A stretch of DNA of 64,000 nt from Ischnura elegans (GCF_921293095.1 NC_060251.1:89390566-89454565); one strand, 5' to 3'; numbered from the stretch's first letter, positions 22,961 to 36,800 are shown. Numbers and translations are program-made. Notes: generated by a model from the letters alone, not told the origin.

Positions 22961-24260
22961 TAGAAGTGAGGCCATGTAAGAGGACGCTTCTCATTTACTG
23001 GTGTTGCATTATTGTCGACTTAATCTTATCATTTTGAGATTTTTAGGGTGGAAATTGAACGGACTCTAAATACCAGTAATTAAATGGATTCAGTAGAGAC
23101 ATGAAAATACAGGGCTAGCTTAATTAATATGCGAAAGCTTGAACGATTGCTTCTGCGATTCCTCGTGAATCGGATAAAGCAATGGTAATCGGTCAGAAGT
23201 GAAAAATATTTCCGCTTTGTATTCCGCTCAAGGGAATAAAAGATACCTCAGTATAAATACGATATTTGAAAAGTTTAGTATGGAGGCATTATTTATTAAA
23301 AGTAAAAAAATTGTGTTTGAGATTTAAATGGTTTTAATGTTTCATGTTTGAGCTAAATGTTGATTTAGGTGTTTTGGACCTCTTTTAACATTTTCAGTAA
23401 TAAATTAAGACGTATAAGTTGCCAAACGGATACATTTGGGAAGTCATTTTTATTTTTAATGCTATTTATTAAAGTCTGTTATTTTGTTTGAGCATTAGCT
23501 TTACATATGTAAAAGGCTTGTTTCATATCATGTGTACCATATTTTAAAATATTTTTTTAATAAATATTTCTCTCAAATTTCAATGTGATGTTATTTATTT
23601 CATCCGCCCTGATTTCGAAAGGAGTGTAAAACATTAATAAAACCGCTCAAAGACTCATGGATCGGAAGAGCCCTAGTTTTTATCTTTTTTTTATATTTTA
23701 TTTATAAATTTTATCACAGCAGTTATTGCCAAATTAGCAGATGTGGGCTCAGATTTTCCTATCGACTACTGTATTTTCGTCATGAATCAGTGTCTTTTTC
23801 TTTTATCAACGGCAAAAAATATCGATCATAGCCTTGACAGATAATACAAGGTCGAAATTAAAATAAATGCAATTTCTGTATTCAAATAGCTCATGAAAGT
23901 GAAAAGTTGACGTACTTAATAATCATATTTGGTGGTTACGTCCTTCGGACACCCCTACACAAACATATTCTACCAGACTTGACTTGACTTGTTTTTTATT
24001 TTACCTGGCCCGGGTGAGGCCATAATCCGGCCCCCTCTTCCCCCGGGCCAGGGAGCGAGCCCCCTCTTTCCCCAGGGCCAGCGAGGTATCCCAGGGAAAT
24101 GAGCTGGCAATTTTACTGAAATTGTGAAATTCACACGCCAGTGGATGAGCTCACCTATCCAAAAAACCCTTCACGTTGAATAACTGAGTGAGATATTAAT
24201 GTATTTAATTTTGAAACAGCGAATGCAGTGCTTCATTCAATCATAGCCGTGTCAGTTAGC
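22961..24260. other. No recognised gene; one GC block
   Basis: AT-rich except 23990-24100, where GGCCCGGGTGAGGCC and CCCCCTCTTCCCCCGGGCCAGG alternate with near-copies (CCCCCTCTTTCCCCAGGGCCAG), a short imperfect tandem repeat. CTTGACTTGACTTG precedes it. Possibly the end of an unclassified repeat. Confidence 0.35.
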
Positions 24261-24540
24261 AGGAGCGGATTGAGAGAGGGTCCCAGGGTTCATAGCTCCT
24301 CCAAATTCTATCAAAAAATATGTTTCTTTAACAGTTTATTAGTTTTTGTATCCTTGTAAAGGGAGTGTGTATGAAAATGCATGGCTAAAAGGCCAAAACT
24401 CGAGAGAAGTTTGAGTTGTATTTATCGTAGAGGGTGGCACTTCATACTTTAAAAACACCCCTCTCTCCTGGGGGATATTCCATACTCCCTGAACCCAGGT
24501 GGTGACCCCCCTCACCATTTGGTACTGAATCCGCCACTGT
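24261..24540. mobile_element. hAT-like MITE (CAGnnGCGGATT ends)
   Basis: The left end CAGGAGCGGATTGAG (24261) and the reverse complement of the right end CAGTGGCGGATTCAG (24540) match at most positions. Both lead into G/C-rich sequence typical of CAGTGGCGGAT-type hAT MITEs. About 280 bp, non-coding. The flanking 8-mers do not match convincingly, so the ends or the duplication have eroded. Confidence 0.5.
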
Positions 24541-27500
24541 CTCCGAGGTACCTATTGAAGATAATCCTCTAAGCTAGCCATGATGTCGAATAAACGTAAA
24601 GGATTTGAAAAAGCGAAAGGCGTTTCTTCGACCTTTCTTCCATTCTCCACCCCCCCACCCATATCCCCTGTATCACGAGCCCTCTATCCCCCGCCCCTGT
24701 TCACCACCCATTCCGGTTCCACGGGTCGCCGAGAACGTCTTCTGAGAGAATACACCGCCCCTTGTCCCAACCTTTCCCTCGCCATCCCTTGTCGACGACA
24801 CTTTAAATTTGAGACTGTGGCCGTGCCAAAAAAATACAATCTCGATTTCCTGGATAATATACGATCTGTATACTTGACCGGATATACATGGTATCACGGA
24901 TATTAGGTTTTGGAAAGGTCCGTCTATAGGAAAATAAAAGAATAGTTTGTTTTTTGCCTGCTTTTCTTCACTCAAAATTGTAGAATCTGACAATTGGAAT
25001 TATTTTTTTCACATTTACAAACATCATATATAAATAAAATTGTGCTCATTGTAAGTTAATAAAAATTAAGATGGTATAACAGTTTCGTTGTAGTTAATGT
25101 TTGATAGGTATTTTTGTGGTGGTAAATATATATACGAATTTTGGTTTAATTGATTTGCTGCCCGTTATTAGATGCCCCAAATGAATGGAATATTGTTCTA
25201 ATTTACCATTTCATTTACAGTTTCACAAAACAGCTGGTTAAGTTGCTATCTTACGGTGGTATGCAGTCTTACATTAATCAGTATTTCACTATAATATTTA
25301 AATTATTTCATATCATTGACGAATTCTTCTCTACAAATTGCGAAAAATTTATTAATAAACAAATTTTAAATTCTATTGTATTTGCTCATGGTGCCAGAGG
25401 CTTAGAAGGAAAATCCACATCATAGCGGTGAAAAAAAACTCTCATCGTTTTGGGAAAAATTGTTCTATAAACAAACCTTATTATTTTTAAGGTAAATATG
25501 AACGGAAAGTAATTGGATTAATAATTATTTAACGAGTACCTAAAAACTCTGTTCAAAAGCATTTAGTGTATCTACTTGCAGGGATGAAACGCTTTCAAAT
25601 ATCAATTTGTATACCGTTTATATATTCCAAACAACATTTCAGGCGCGTCAGTGTCAAGGAGGTAATGTGAACCGATTTTTGCAAGTGTCGTGTATCTGCC
25701 AAACTATTTCATTTTCGTGATAGAAATAATTGCGTTCAAAACTTAAACGTAATATCGCGAATAATCCAAGTAACAACTCGTTTTTTGCCTGTTGTTTTGA
25801 GTTATGAGAGGCCAGATTACTCGCGGTGACTCGCGGAAGTATGGACTTGAATGAGGAAGACAGACGTGGAGACAGGTACTAGCTAAGGGTAAAGGTCACC
25901 GGGGTCAGCTGACTGAAGAATAAGGAAATGACGGCAATTCACCGGTCCTCCACACGAAATCCCGTTTCTGAATGACGATCGCAAGATACGTAGAATTTGA
26001 AGCCTTGGTAACCGAGATACGTCACGTGGCTGAAGTTTGCTTTATTATTATTTTCGCCTCTCCGTAACCTTTTATAATTCCCATTCAACTTCAACATAAT
26101 CTCCTATTCATGTTCATATAATCTTCTACATATGCAAAAGAGGATGTCTCATTGCTGTCCACTATGCGTTTCCATACGGCTAAAACGGATTGCAACCAAA
26201 GTTAGTATACAGATGCATCTCATTCTTTCGAACTCCATGAGTGCCACTTTTGTCAGCAACCGACGCATACTGTTTGTTACGTCACGTCAAACAACTTCTG
26301 TGGTTGGTCATCCTGCCGGGTAGGCAAATTTCTTGGCAGGATCAAAAAGAAAGCTAAAATATCCAGCTACGTGACCATGAATTCCAAGTTCAAAATTTTC
26401 CCACTTTTATGGGTACTACCTATACCTACCGAGCAACGTCTGGTGGCCTGCTAGTTTTCTACATTCTAACTATAACTTCAGCTGAACTGTCAAAAAATAA
26501 TCAATCCTCTAATTATTTTCCGTTTTGATATTTCTAATATATATATTGAATCTTCCGTGCTGTTATTTTATTCTCGTGACTTCACGGAAGCTATTTGTTC
26601 CTCTCTGTATGATGATTCTTTTGCAACGGGTTGTGCATGTCTAAGAGGTCATCATCAAGCAAAAGGTCTATTTACGAGTTCTTCGAGATCTAGAGGATTG
26701 GAAACGTTCACTCAACTAAGATTGGAAATGATACGCAATTGTGTAAATAACACGTATTGCCTCCATTAATTATATTTGAATTCAACACGCTAATGTAAAA
26801 GTTCTTGTTGGACTAAAGATCTGACCAGTAAATTAAAGCCTTTTTACTACTTTTTATAAAGAAAAAGAGACTTTAAATTCTTTAACCGTGAGATGATAGT
26901 TTTCCTCATGATAATGCTACAAAACATGTATTAATGTGTACGAGGTTTAGAATACGGACTATTTAAATAAGACGCCAGAAAATTAAATTACATTTATAGT
27001 TAAATTTGAGTAATTCCAACGAAGTTGCCCTATGTGCAATAATAGTATTTTTCCCAAAAATATTGTTCATGCATCTAATACCTACTTAACAAAACTTTAT
27101 ACAGTTATGCTATTTATGTTTTTGCCAAAACATTTTAAATGATTATTTAAAATATTCTCAAATATAGATAGTTTCATTTTTATCATTTTTCGTTTTCACA
27201 GTGGACGCTTGAGAAGATAATTCGCGTAATTTATCTTTACTTTCTTCCAAGATTTTTCCAGTAGCCATTTCATTCAGCATATCTGTATTGCTAAAACCAG
27301 CAATATCTTTTACACATCTTTTTCACGTAATACGTAATCTTTAGAGTAAGAAAGGAAGCCCTATTCCAGGTATCACGGAAGAAGTACCGACGAAAGTAAG
27401 TGGCTAAAGAGGCTTTAGTGTTCGACGCAGAAACCTGCCGTTGGCTCCCTATCCAATGCGTGGGTAATGTATTTGGCCCGCTTGAGAGAGCTTTCCGTGC

Positions 27501-30500
27501 GGTGATCATGGCCTTCCCTTTCTGATCTTGGCCTTGCGGAAAACGAAAGTGGATACGGCATCCCACGGGTGGCGTGTAACACGTCCCAGGTATTTATGAT
27601 CATGAAGCCATTCGTTGAACTCTCTCGAGGGGGCAAAAAGTGGACGATTTTATTCAACTGCTGGAAGATTTTTGAAGGATGGTGGGTCGGGCAAAACGCT
27701 ATAAATTATTTGACCCGAGAACGATTTGCGAGGTAAAGAAATGAATCACTCCGACTCCCTTTGAAAATAGCGATAGTTACGGAATAATTTATAATACTTC
27801 TCCGAATAGTAAGAATCGAATTTTTATATTGACCGTGTTATATCAAGAGCGTGGAAATTACATACGAAACCTTAATTTGCGACCTAAAATATTATTTTTG
27901 GAGTTTATTTTAAGGAAAGAAATATTGGAAAAATCTTAAATTTTACCAAACTGAAGGAAAAGCATCATTTGTGTGATCACTTGATAATCGGTATATGTTT
28001 TTAGATGTTTATTTGTCATTTAACCTTACATTTAATCTCGCCAAAACTAAATTATTATATTGCATAAAACATAAGCATAGACTATTGATAAGGAGGAAAT
28101 CTCCTAAATAAAATAAAGCTAGCACTGCTAAATTGGCACAGACTTTTCAGGAAAGTTTTATGTGCCGTATTTTTCAAGTCTTATTAAATACACTTTTTAA
28201 CTTAAAGCTGCAAAGGTGCATCTCATTAAAAGCAAATGAGATATTTTCAAAAAATATGCATGCTTCATAAAATATTTGGGGAAATTAATAATTTTTCTTC
28301 TTCAACCTACCGTCTCTTTAGAATAACGGAATTTCCAAGATTAACAGTCCTTTTTAGGGTATTGAATCTTTGTGCTACAATTATTTCCTCTTGATAATAT
28401 GGAAGAGCAATTTTCTCAGCATGAAGTCTTTTATGACTCTCGAACAATTAGAATCAATTTCGATATTTAATTAATATGAATATCGTTTATTATATCAAAC
28501 AGTTCAGGCTTAAATATTCTTTTTATTTCATTTTACCGAAATTATTCGCAATCCTCTTGAATAATTTTAATTTCAAGTACATTCCCTTTCTTTAATTTAA
28601 TGTTATCTAAAAAAAGACAGCTATTTCAATTTGATGATTCTTATACTTCAGCGGATACTGATCAAATTGTCTTAGTGCTCTATTTTTATCTTTATTAAAA
28701 CCTTATCTTTATTTATAATCTTATCTTTACTTCCATGAGATCATGCACTTTTTCGAGTGAATGCATGTACTATTTCAATGGTAGCATATGCTGTTTGTAC
28801 TATTTTCCTATGTGTTTTGAGTACTTTACAAGTGACCAATATTAGTCCTTCCTGTGGACGTCAGAAAAAAGTATAACTCTTATAGAAACTGCTCAGCCTT
28901 TCTTTGATTTCTCAGGGAATATCAATATTATTTGACCATATGTGCTTAGGCGTGAAAGTGACAAAAATAAGTGACCATATTTAAGCTTACATAAATTTAA
29001 ACACCAGAAATGGTTACAATCTTTATGCAATACCAGGTTGAGCAATATTATTTCCAAGATAATATAATGTAGACTCTCATGAGAAATTCACCTTGGCCAA
29101 AATGTTCCTCTAAGTTCCATATCAAGACATTTTCTTTATCTTCGCCAGTTTCAGGCTACATCCTCTTCTCCGTCCCTGAAACGCGGAATCTTCCGTCTAC
29201 CTTCGCTGTTGGAGGAAACGTAAAAAAAAAGACGCTTCCCACCGTCCAACGTTGGTAGGGGTTTATCTTTTCCTTCGGATGCTTGTCTTTTCATTTTTTT
29301 TTCCTTCCCGAGATGTAGCGGCGTCGGAACGCAGGGAATCCTTCTATCCTGAGCATTTTCCGCGGAGAACATAAATCCGGCCAACAAGAGGCAAAGCACT
29401 CCGACGGGAGGCGGTGGGACGGAGGAAGGGGGGGCGAGGAGGGCGTGGGACGCTGGGAGTGCCATCCTCTGCCCCCAGTTCCGCCCCACAGCAACCGCCC
29501 CCACTTTGAGCCTCCCGTGAAATGCTGCCCCACCGCCGCCGTTGGGTTGCTACACGCCGCCGGGCAACTGGTCTACCGGCCGGCTGGCAAAATCAGCCAG
29601 TGTTTTTTTTTTCAAGAGGAATTTTGAAAACCTCGTCTTGCGTCATGAATTTTGATAATACTCCTATTACGTTGATTTCCTTAGCATTTAATTCATAAAA
29701 TTATATCATTTGCAAACAATATTATCAAAATTTGCTAGTTTTAAACCATTTTGGGGGTATGAATATGATTAAATAACGCTCAGTCTCGCGACGAGACCAT
29801 TCATTAATCTAATTTTTATTATAAAACTATTACCTTATTTTTAAGAAGAATTTATATTGTTATGCCACAAGCGGTTTGTTATATTTCCTTGGCGGAATGA
29901 CTTTTTACATGTTTACTAAGTTTATAGTGAGGGCTTCAGTGGAGCTTGGGATTATGTTAACATTAAACTGATAATTTATCGTATACTAATATTATATCGT
30001 ATAAAGTAAGTAATTAGTACCACAGGTAGTGAGCTCGAATGAATCTCATTACTATAGAAAAGAGATGATTTGGGACATCAGAATACCTTCTGCGCCTTCT
30101 CATATCATCATACATACGTAGAGAATAAGTATCAGAACTTGAAAATTATGGATCTTTGATCACCTAATAGCGGTTACAATAAAAAAGAAAAATAATTGCA
30201 TTATTTTATTTAAATTTTTACGAGGATAAAGACTTATCATCAATTACGTGATGCTTAATTATATTACACTAGTTTTTTACCTTTGATTTGAGCCTAAAAA
30301 CATAGCCAAAAGTTCAAATATTGCATTTGAAGAAATGCCATGAATTTCTTGCTATAATTTTTGAAGCCACGATTAGGATTTTCATACTCCCATAGTTAAA
30401 GATAAATGTGTGATTCACCCATGTAAATAGTTTTTCTGCCATATGTGGGGAAAATGTGGTATTTATTGAAAACCTGGAGAAGGCAATCGTATATTAATAC

Positions 30501-31250
30501 TTCTATCCAGCTTCAAGCATGGAACCTCCAACAAACTTACTTGCATGGAAATGATTTGCTCCTCCTTAATATATGTCTCCAATCCTTCAATTTTGTGGTT
30601 CTGAGAGTTTCATTACACCTTTCTTCTCGGGAAACCCCTCGCGGTTAGTCTCGCAGTACCTACACTTATCCTGATCAATTGAGGGATAAATAACGCTGTC
30701 AAAAGGCGATTGGTGGAAATGTTTTTAAAATTAGGTTTTAAAACTTTTAACATTTAACTGATTTATTTTGGCCAAATCCTATGATTTATTAGATACTTTA
30801 ATCAGTTGTCATTGGAGAGCTGAGCAAAAATGCATAATTAATCAATTCCGCGAGGAATCAATGCTTCCTTTCACATCAGTTCTCGTATGTTATGCGGGAA
30901 TTATATCGTCAATAGCTATTTAAAATTGCTTTACATCTGTCATCGCTAAATGTAGGATATCGTTTATATGTCACAGACATCACCACTTTCACCTTCGATT
31001 ATGAGTATTGATCGTTAAATATTTTAGATAAAATTTAAAGCTATATTTAAAATTAATCTTTTAAATTAAACTTCATACTTATTGCTAAAAATTTAACAAC
31101 AGTTTTAATAATAAATATAAAATTATGCATCAGGGCAAAATATTAATAATTTTACCTTTTCATCGGCATTGATGAGGTGCTTTTTCACAAAATCTTAAAC
31201 TAACTGCAATAGAAAAATGTTAAACCACCCTGGAGACGGAGGTCTGTTAT
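24541..31250. other. Gene-poor stretch without a recognised gene
   Basis: Mostly AT-rich. Higher-GC islands stand out at 24640-24810 (pyrimidine-rich), 25800-26030, 27340-27660 and 29150-29620. None gives a protein with a recognisable domain on either strand. The 29150-29620 island has a long G/A-rich run on the minus strand and ends in CCGGGCAACTGG. 25893-25907 contains AGGTCA-CCG-GGGTCA, a direct repeat of nuclear-receptor-like half-sites spaced by three, which may be chance. Confidence 0.4.
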
Positions 31251-31552
31251 CGAAGAAAGCAGGAGAAGATGCTCTCAGAGGGCCGGGCTGTTGCTAATGG
31301 CATTCAGACTTGCCCAGTCTCCCCCACCTCCTTGGAGAAAGGTGGAAAATGATGGGGTCCTCTCCTCCCCCTCGGTTGTTCTTGAGGATGAGCCCTCAGT
31401 GGTGTGAGGAGAGTGGTTCGCGGATTGGGAGGAAGGAATGAGGTTTAAACCCTCCCCTTTCGCTCCGTCTCCTACCAATCTTCCCCCCGCTTGGGAGGAA
31501 CACCGCCCAATAACGAAGGGTACGTGGGATGGGGAGGAGGGTCTTCTCGGGG

Positions 31553-31560
31553 TATATAAG
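31553..31560 (+). promoter_or_regulatory. TATA box of cuticular gene 1
   Basis: TATATAAG lies 99 bp upstream of the ATG at 31652. The context GGTATATAAGGA matches that of gene 2 (48158-48169). The shared leader words TGCAG and GTTGAGTCCAGA follow about 35-50 bp downstream, placing the transcription start near 31580-31592. Upstream, GCCCAATAACG at about 31505 is a CCAAT-like word. Confidence 0.85.
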
Positions 31561-31651
31561 GACCCTGCGGAGCAAGCACAAGTTGTCTGCAGACGTTGAG
31601 TCCAGAACTTACTCTCCAAGTCTCACACTCACTCCCAACAACCTCATCATC

Positions 31652-33428
31652 ATGAAGGTGGTAAGTAGTTTCTCCAAGAATATTTCTTAAACTTAATTTT
31701 CTCTGAAATAGCAAGTGATTTTTCATCTCTTGCTCCTATATTTTCCCAATATTTTGTGCAATCTCACATCATATTTACTGCACGAACTGTTATAGTAAAA
31801 TTGATCATTTTAAAGAACATGTTTCGCCATCATAAGAAACCTTATTCAATTGTCGACTTTCAGTATCCATCAACAACTTTCAGAGTTTGTTATCCAACTC
31901 TGATTTTTTAGAAATCTGATTAGCTGTCTATCAGTAGTTAGGATTATTTTACTTTAAAATATAATTTAATTTTCGTCATCCAAGCTAGTATTCCTTAAAC
32001 ATGCTTAAAGTGTTTGCTTTTTACTTACACGTTGGTTAAATCAGTTGATTTTATTAATACAATGTCACCAATGCAAATTTTTAAACCAGACTCGATTGTT
32101 TAAAACTCTTTAAGTTTGGATTTTTTCATGTTTTATTCAGCCAAATTACATGGTATTTTTACTTTAACCGATTTTCTAGCTGCTTAGAATGTTTTATTAT
32201 TTTGCGCTATACCAACTATGTTAGCAGGCACTGTTTGTGCTTTTCTGTTGCTTAAAATTTACCGTTGGGTCCTTTTAAGAAAGAAGGTACGACTTAAAAA
32301 AAATGAGCAAATAGTTTGATATTGCTGAATGTGGATATTGATTAAATTCGCTGCCTCACTGATGCTTGTATTCTTATCTCAAATAAGTGCGTCAATGCGT
32401 CTCCTTTTCTCTGCCACCGTTACCGCTGTCATCAAGTATCGTTCAAGTAGAAATATTAATATTGTTTATCCAATGAAATATCTAAGTCGGTATTTTATAT
32501 TCATTATTCAAATTTCTGTTTATCTAGTATTATCATTGCTCGTCTACGCTTGAATAGAATCATTCACTTCTATATGTTTATCCTTCGTGATAATGTATAC
32601 ACTTGAAAATAGGACATTGAGGCATCTGGATATTTTCTCAATATTTCTCCACACATTTATCACTTCTCCGTATTATGCTGCACTAGAAAATCGGTCGTTG
32701 AAGTTTCCACATATTTTCTCACATACTCATGCAGAAAATACATTTTAAAATAGAGATAGAGAGACTTTATTTCACGTGTAAATGAATACATATTTAAATT
32801 CATTTAATATAATAGATTTATTTCTTTAGGCTTGAAATTTTGTTTTCTTTGCCATTTTTCCTTTCACTTTTCGCAAATTCCTCACACTTACATGCGGCAA
32901 ATGCAAACTAAAATAGGAATTGAGAGAATTTTTAAAATCTATTAATGAATATGTATTTAAATTTATTTAATATAATACGTTTATCACTCTAAACTGACCA
33001 TTTTGTTTCCCTTGCCTCCATAGCTCGCCGTTCTTCTCGTCGCCGTTTGCGCTGCCTCAGCCGCGGCTGTTGAAAACGTCAAGGTCGAGCGTCACGGAGG
33101 AAACTTCGCCTATTCCGTGGAACAGGGCGTCGTGCCTCACCACTCATACGTGCCCTCGCCCTACGTGGCCCAGCCCTACGTGGCCCAGCCCTACGTCGCC
33201 CAGCCCTACGTCGCCCAGCCCTACGTTGCGCCCGTCGTCGCTAAGGTCGCCGATGGAAAGCCCGTCGTGAGCACCTACGCCGCTGGGGCCTACCCCTACC
33301 CCGTTGGAGCTTATCCCTACGCCTATGGATACCCATATGCCCACGCTCCCGTTCCCTACGCCGGCTACCCTTACGGCTCTCCCTACCACACCGTCCCCGT
33401 GGTTCCCAAGGTCGAGAAGGTTGAGTAA
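31652..33428 (+). CDS. Cuticular protein, Tyr/Pro/Val/Ala-rich low-complexity type (gene 1)
   Basis: A secreted structural protein of the cuticle, 137 aa, joined from 31652-31660 (ATG AAG GTG) and 33024-33428. The donor is GTG|GTAAGT and the acceptor CTCCATAG|CTC, phase 0. Residues 1-18 form a signal peptide (MKVLAVLLVAVCAASAAA, cleavage expected near Ala18). A short charged stretch (VENVKVERHGG) follows, then a 15-nt tandem repeat at 33159-33230 giving PYVAQ four times plus PYVA. The middle reads APVVAKVADGKPVVSTYA, then a Tyr/Pro/Gly-rich block (GAYPYPVGAYPYAYGYPYAH). The tail VPVVPKVEKVE ends at TAA. There is no Rebers-Riddiford chitin-binding consensus, so chitin binding is unproven; Tyr-rich repeats of this type are thought to take part in matrix packing and crosslinking. 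Codons are strikingly GC-rich for the region, as in highly expressed genes. The paralogue is at 48259-50836. Confidence 0.93.
31661..33023 (+). other. Intron of cuticular gene 1, with a duplicated 3' end
   Basis: A 1363-bp AT-rich intron (GTAAGT...CATAG). Its last third contains a tandem duplication of about 163 bp: AATGAATACATATTTAAATT at 32781 against AATGAATATGTATTTAAATT at 32944, each followed by TTAATATAATA and then a pyrimidine-rich TTTTGTTTYCYTTGCC. Only the second copy ends in the used acceptor. A weaker third, shorter echo (TATTTTCTCA) lies at 32630 and 32712. Confidence 0.7.
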
Positions 33429-33800
33429 GGCGGATGACAACTTGACTGCACGACCGACTCCGGTTGCTTTCGGGATGATCTAGGACTTTGCCGGTGGAAG
33501 TAAGGGAGGAGAAGACTACATCAGCGGGGTGAGGGCCCGCCCCTCCAGCCTGATTCTCAGCCAAGACGCCCGCCGGCCCTCCAGCAGTCCGAAGTCTTCC
33601 CGCGGCTGGAGTCTTCCGACGACGAATTCACGGTTTTGCGGATGGACGACGCTACGGACAGCTAAATCCCTTTTCCCAACACACCTTTCCCAGAGGAGGA
33701 GACGATGTTCCCCTGATTCTCATGGCTCATTCACTGTCATTCAAGTTCTATCGGTTACGTTCTGCGTGCCGGTAGGGATTGTTTGTCAATAAAAATCTTC
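33429..33800 (+). other. 3' UTR of cuticular gene 1
   Basis: About 370 bp from the stop to the polyadenylation region. It is GC-rich at first, which makes overlapping open frames on both strands (33241-33792) that are not genes. Confidence 0.75.
33788..33793 (+). terminator. Polyadenylation signal of cuticular gene 1
   Basis: AATAAA in CAATAAAAATCTTCC, 360 bp after the TAA stop, followed by TCATCAC and A- and T-rich sequence. A near-identical CAATAAAAAA lies 455 bp after the stop of gene 2. Confidence 0.75.
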
Positions 33801-36800
33801 CAATCATCACTAAAAAAAACTCTTTTTATTTGTACTTGAAACCAATATTTCCCCGAGATGAGTACTGTGTTTGATGAGGTTACTTTCACGTGCTGTTATC
33901 ATATTCTTTTGATTTGGCTTTTGAATTTATTTGAATCTTTTACAAAAACTAGTTACAACGTTTTCTTGAAGATTTTCATAAAAGCATTCGTTACTTCCTG
34001 AGACTTAAATGCCAAAACATATTAAGGGGTCAAATCAATATACGTATCTAAATAAATTCGAGGGTGCAAGTCTTTTATATAGGATTAAAACTTAAGATAT
34101 ATAAATTTCCTCTGAGGATTTTTGATTGATATGTTGACAATTATGCAAAGGTATTTCACTTTATTACGTTGCACATCCTTGAAAACGCAGTTTTCTTAAA
34201 GTTTGGTAATTACAATCCAAAGATCCACCTTTTTTTAAAGAAGTTATTTTCTAAAATCAAGTCCTCCCAGTGCTTCAAGGGAACATAACATTCATGAATC
34301 TAAGGAGCCCATTTCTTGAAATCAGGTTTTAAAAATGTTTAAATTGATTATTAACATGATAATTTACCGTTTTCTTTACCAAAATGCAAGTTATTGCTTC
34401 TCTGGAAGCCTTTGAGAACTTACATGTGTTGGGTGTTGCATGCATTTCAGGATTACTAATTCTTGATCTGGTATATTCGAAACACTTTAAGCAACGTGAG
34501 TTTGAGTGTTACAGTGGCCAGTAAAAAGTTTTTCGTCGTAAAGAAGCGCATTTATTCCTATTTAACGTGGAATGAATTTGATTCATGTGAAATCTTGGCC
34601 ATTTACCCTGTAATCCCTATCTGAAAAATTCTCTCAATGCTGCATGTTTAAACTGCCTAAGGGCCGCCTCTATTTAATTTCAGCTATTTACTTTAAATAA
34701 AAAGCATTTTTACACTTTTCTCCACTCTAATATACATCGTAAGTTAATATTTTCCGTAACCCCTCACCAAATACCGCGGGTCGTTGCGACTGAAGGTTAC
34801 CTTTAGGAGTGACCAACTTAGTAACTCTACGGTGGAAATGTACATAAATATTAGTTTGAATTATTTTTTCTTAAAAACTATAAATTAATCGAAATGAGAA
34901 CACAAGTCTTACAAACTTTTACAAACAAATTTACAAATGTTCGTTTAAAGAAATTTTTCTATTGTTCTTCTTACTTAAAATATAACATAACGAAAATCGC
35001 CATATTGGTAGCGTGGATTGCCGCGGGGATTAAAGTAAAGCGTTCTACCTTTTTGCGGTGATAGTAAGCAGATAATTGCTAATATGCATTCATGACCGTT
35101 AGTTGCCCTACCAAATCAAAGAATATAAGGTTATACTTTAAGAATATACATCCATTCAGAATATTTTCAAGTTATTATCAGTAGGTAAGAATATTCGTCG
35201 AAAAGTTGATATTTTGGGTTTTTATTTAGGGTTGATCGGCGGTAGACGTCGCATACGGGATAGACTGCGAATACCCCTTAGTTTAGGCGTTGCCTGACAA
35301 ATTGTGGGCAGATGAGCAGTGCAGAGGCGAATTAGATGCCAGGGAATAAGTGAGGATGTCCCGTTTGTGTTTCATTGGTTTTACTAATTTAAAGCGCAAA
35401 TGTTTCCTCGCCTTGCACTAAATTCGTAACGGACGTTGAACCACTGCTATATTACGATTTTTTGAGGTTTGCAAAAACATTTACTTCTGCTCGGGATGTT
35501 TTCAATCTAGTTACGCCATGCCTTAAAAACCATAGTGCCACAAAGTGCGGCATTTCACGTGTAGGAAAGGGAGATACATGAAACTGAAGTTCGGTACACA
35601 TGCTGCATTTCCCTCGAATGGGATATACGCCGCACGGAATTAATTATGATTTCAACTTAATTGTAACACGTTTTCCTCAAAGTTATATCTGTTTTTGTGT
35701 GTATAACAAAACTAAATACAATTATTTTGTGTCGTATAGTGAAATTTAATTTTTATACGTTTATTTTCTATTGTAATTTTGTAGGCAAGAAAGTTTTGAT
35801 TTAAGCAATGTAATTGCCAAAGTAAATTGCGTAAATTTTATTTCCAACTTGTATTTTGGAATCCTAAAAAATACTCCCAAATTAAGTTTCTGTTAACTGA
35901 ATTTCTTCGGTTCAACTTGTATTTTCCAATAAAATTGTATATAAAGCCTATGTTAGTCAAATTTCTTGATGTTTAAATAGTATGTTTATAATATAATGAC
36001 ATAGGAATTGCTCTAGTTTTACGACCTGAATTAAATCGTAGGCATGTTATACAAGTTAGAAAAATATCATTCGTAACATTCGGGATAGACGCCGCGAAGT
36101 AGTTTTTTACAAAAATATTTCTTACAACTAAGAGAAAAATGATAGAGGTATACGTTTTTGTGTGTACGTCATAAACAAGGCTAGTCACCATATTTACCAC
36201 TTATTGTTAATTTCATTAAAAAATTAAAATAGGTCAAAATATAGTTGTTTTACTAAATGTGCGGCATTTCTCCCTGATTTACCCTATTTTTTCCTTGAAT
36301 GAAGCGATGGAAAATAATTGCCATTACACCTTAAGGATTATAATCGTGAACCAGAAGGGAAAATATAACGTTATTATCAATTTCTAGTCGGTGACTATGT
36401 TTTTCACTTTTCAATTTTATCACTCAAGAACATTTTCTTATATTATTGCATGTTTTTTCTCCTGAGAGTAAGCGATGTCGTAATTTCAACCGGTAAAATA
36501 CTAAATCCAAAGGATACAGTTTTTAACTCTGTCGCCATTTGAATAAACAATCCGAACCTGCCATTGGCGAAAAAAAGGTAGAAGGCTGAACCCACGACAA
36601 TTCAAACTACCGAAATGGCGATTTTTGTCTTTGTGGTTGATTTTAAGCAAGAGGAACAATAACAACATTTCCTAACATGAAAGTTTGGAACTATTTTTTT
36701 CATTTAGCATACGTAACTTCAATAATAATGTACTTTTCTACAGCTTGGAAATGAAAATCTACCTTTCAGCCTTTTAAGAAGTCAAACACTGGGTAAAATT

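Noticed and set aside
25893-25907. Nuclear-receptor DR3 element AGGTCA-CCG-GGGTCA
   Set aside because: A single 15-bp match with no nearby promoter; expected by chance in 64 kb when both strands and several spacings are allowed.
33144-33564. Long minus-strand open frames opposite cuticular gene 1 exon 2
   Set aside because: They mirror the GC-rich repetitive codons of the real exon, have no start context or splice logic, and the Val/Gly repeats they predict are just the complement of the PYVAQ array.
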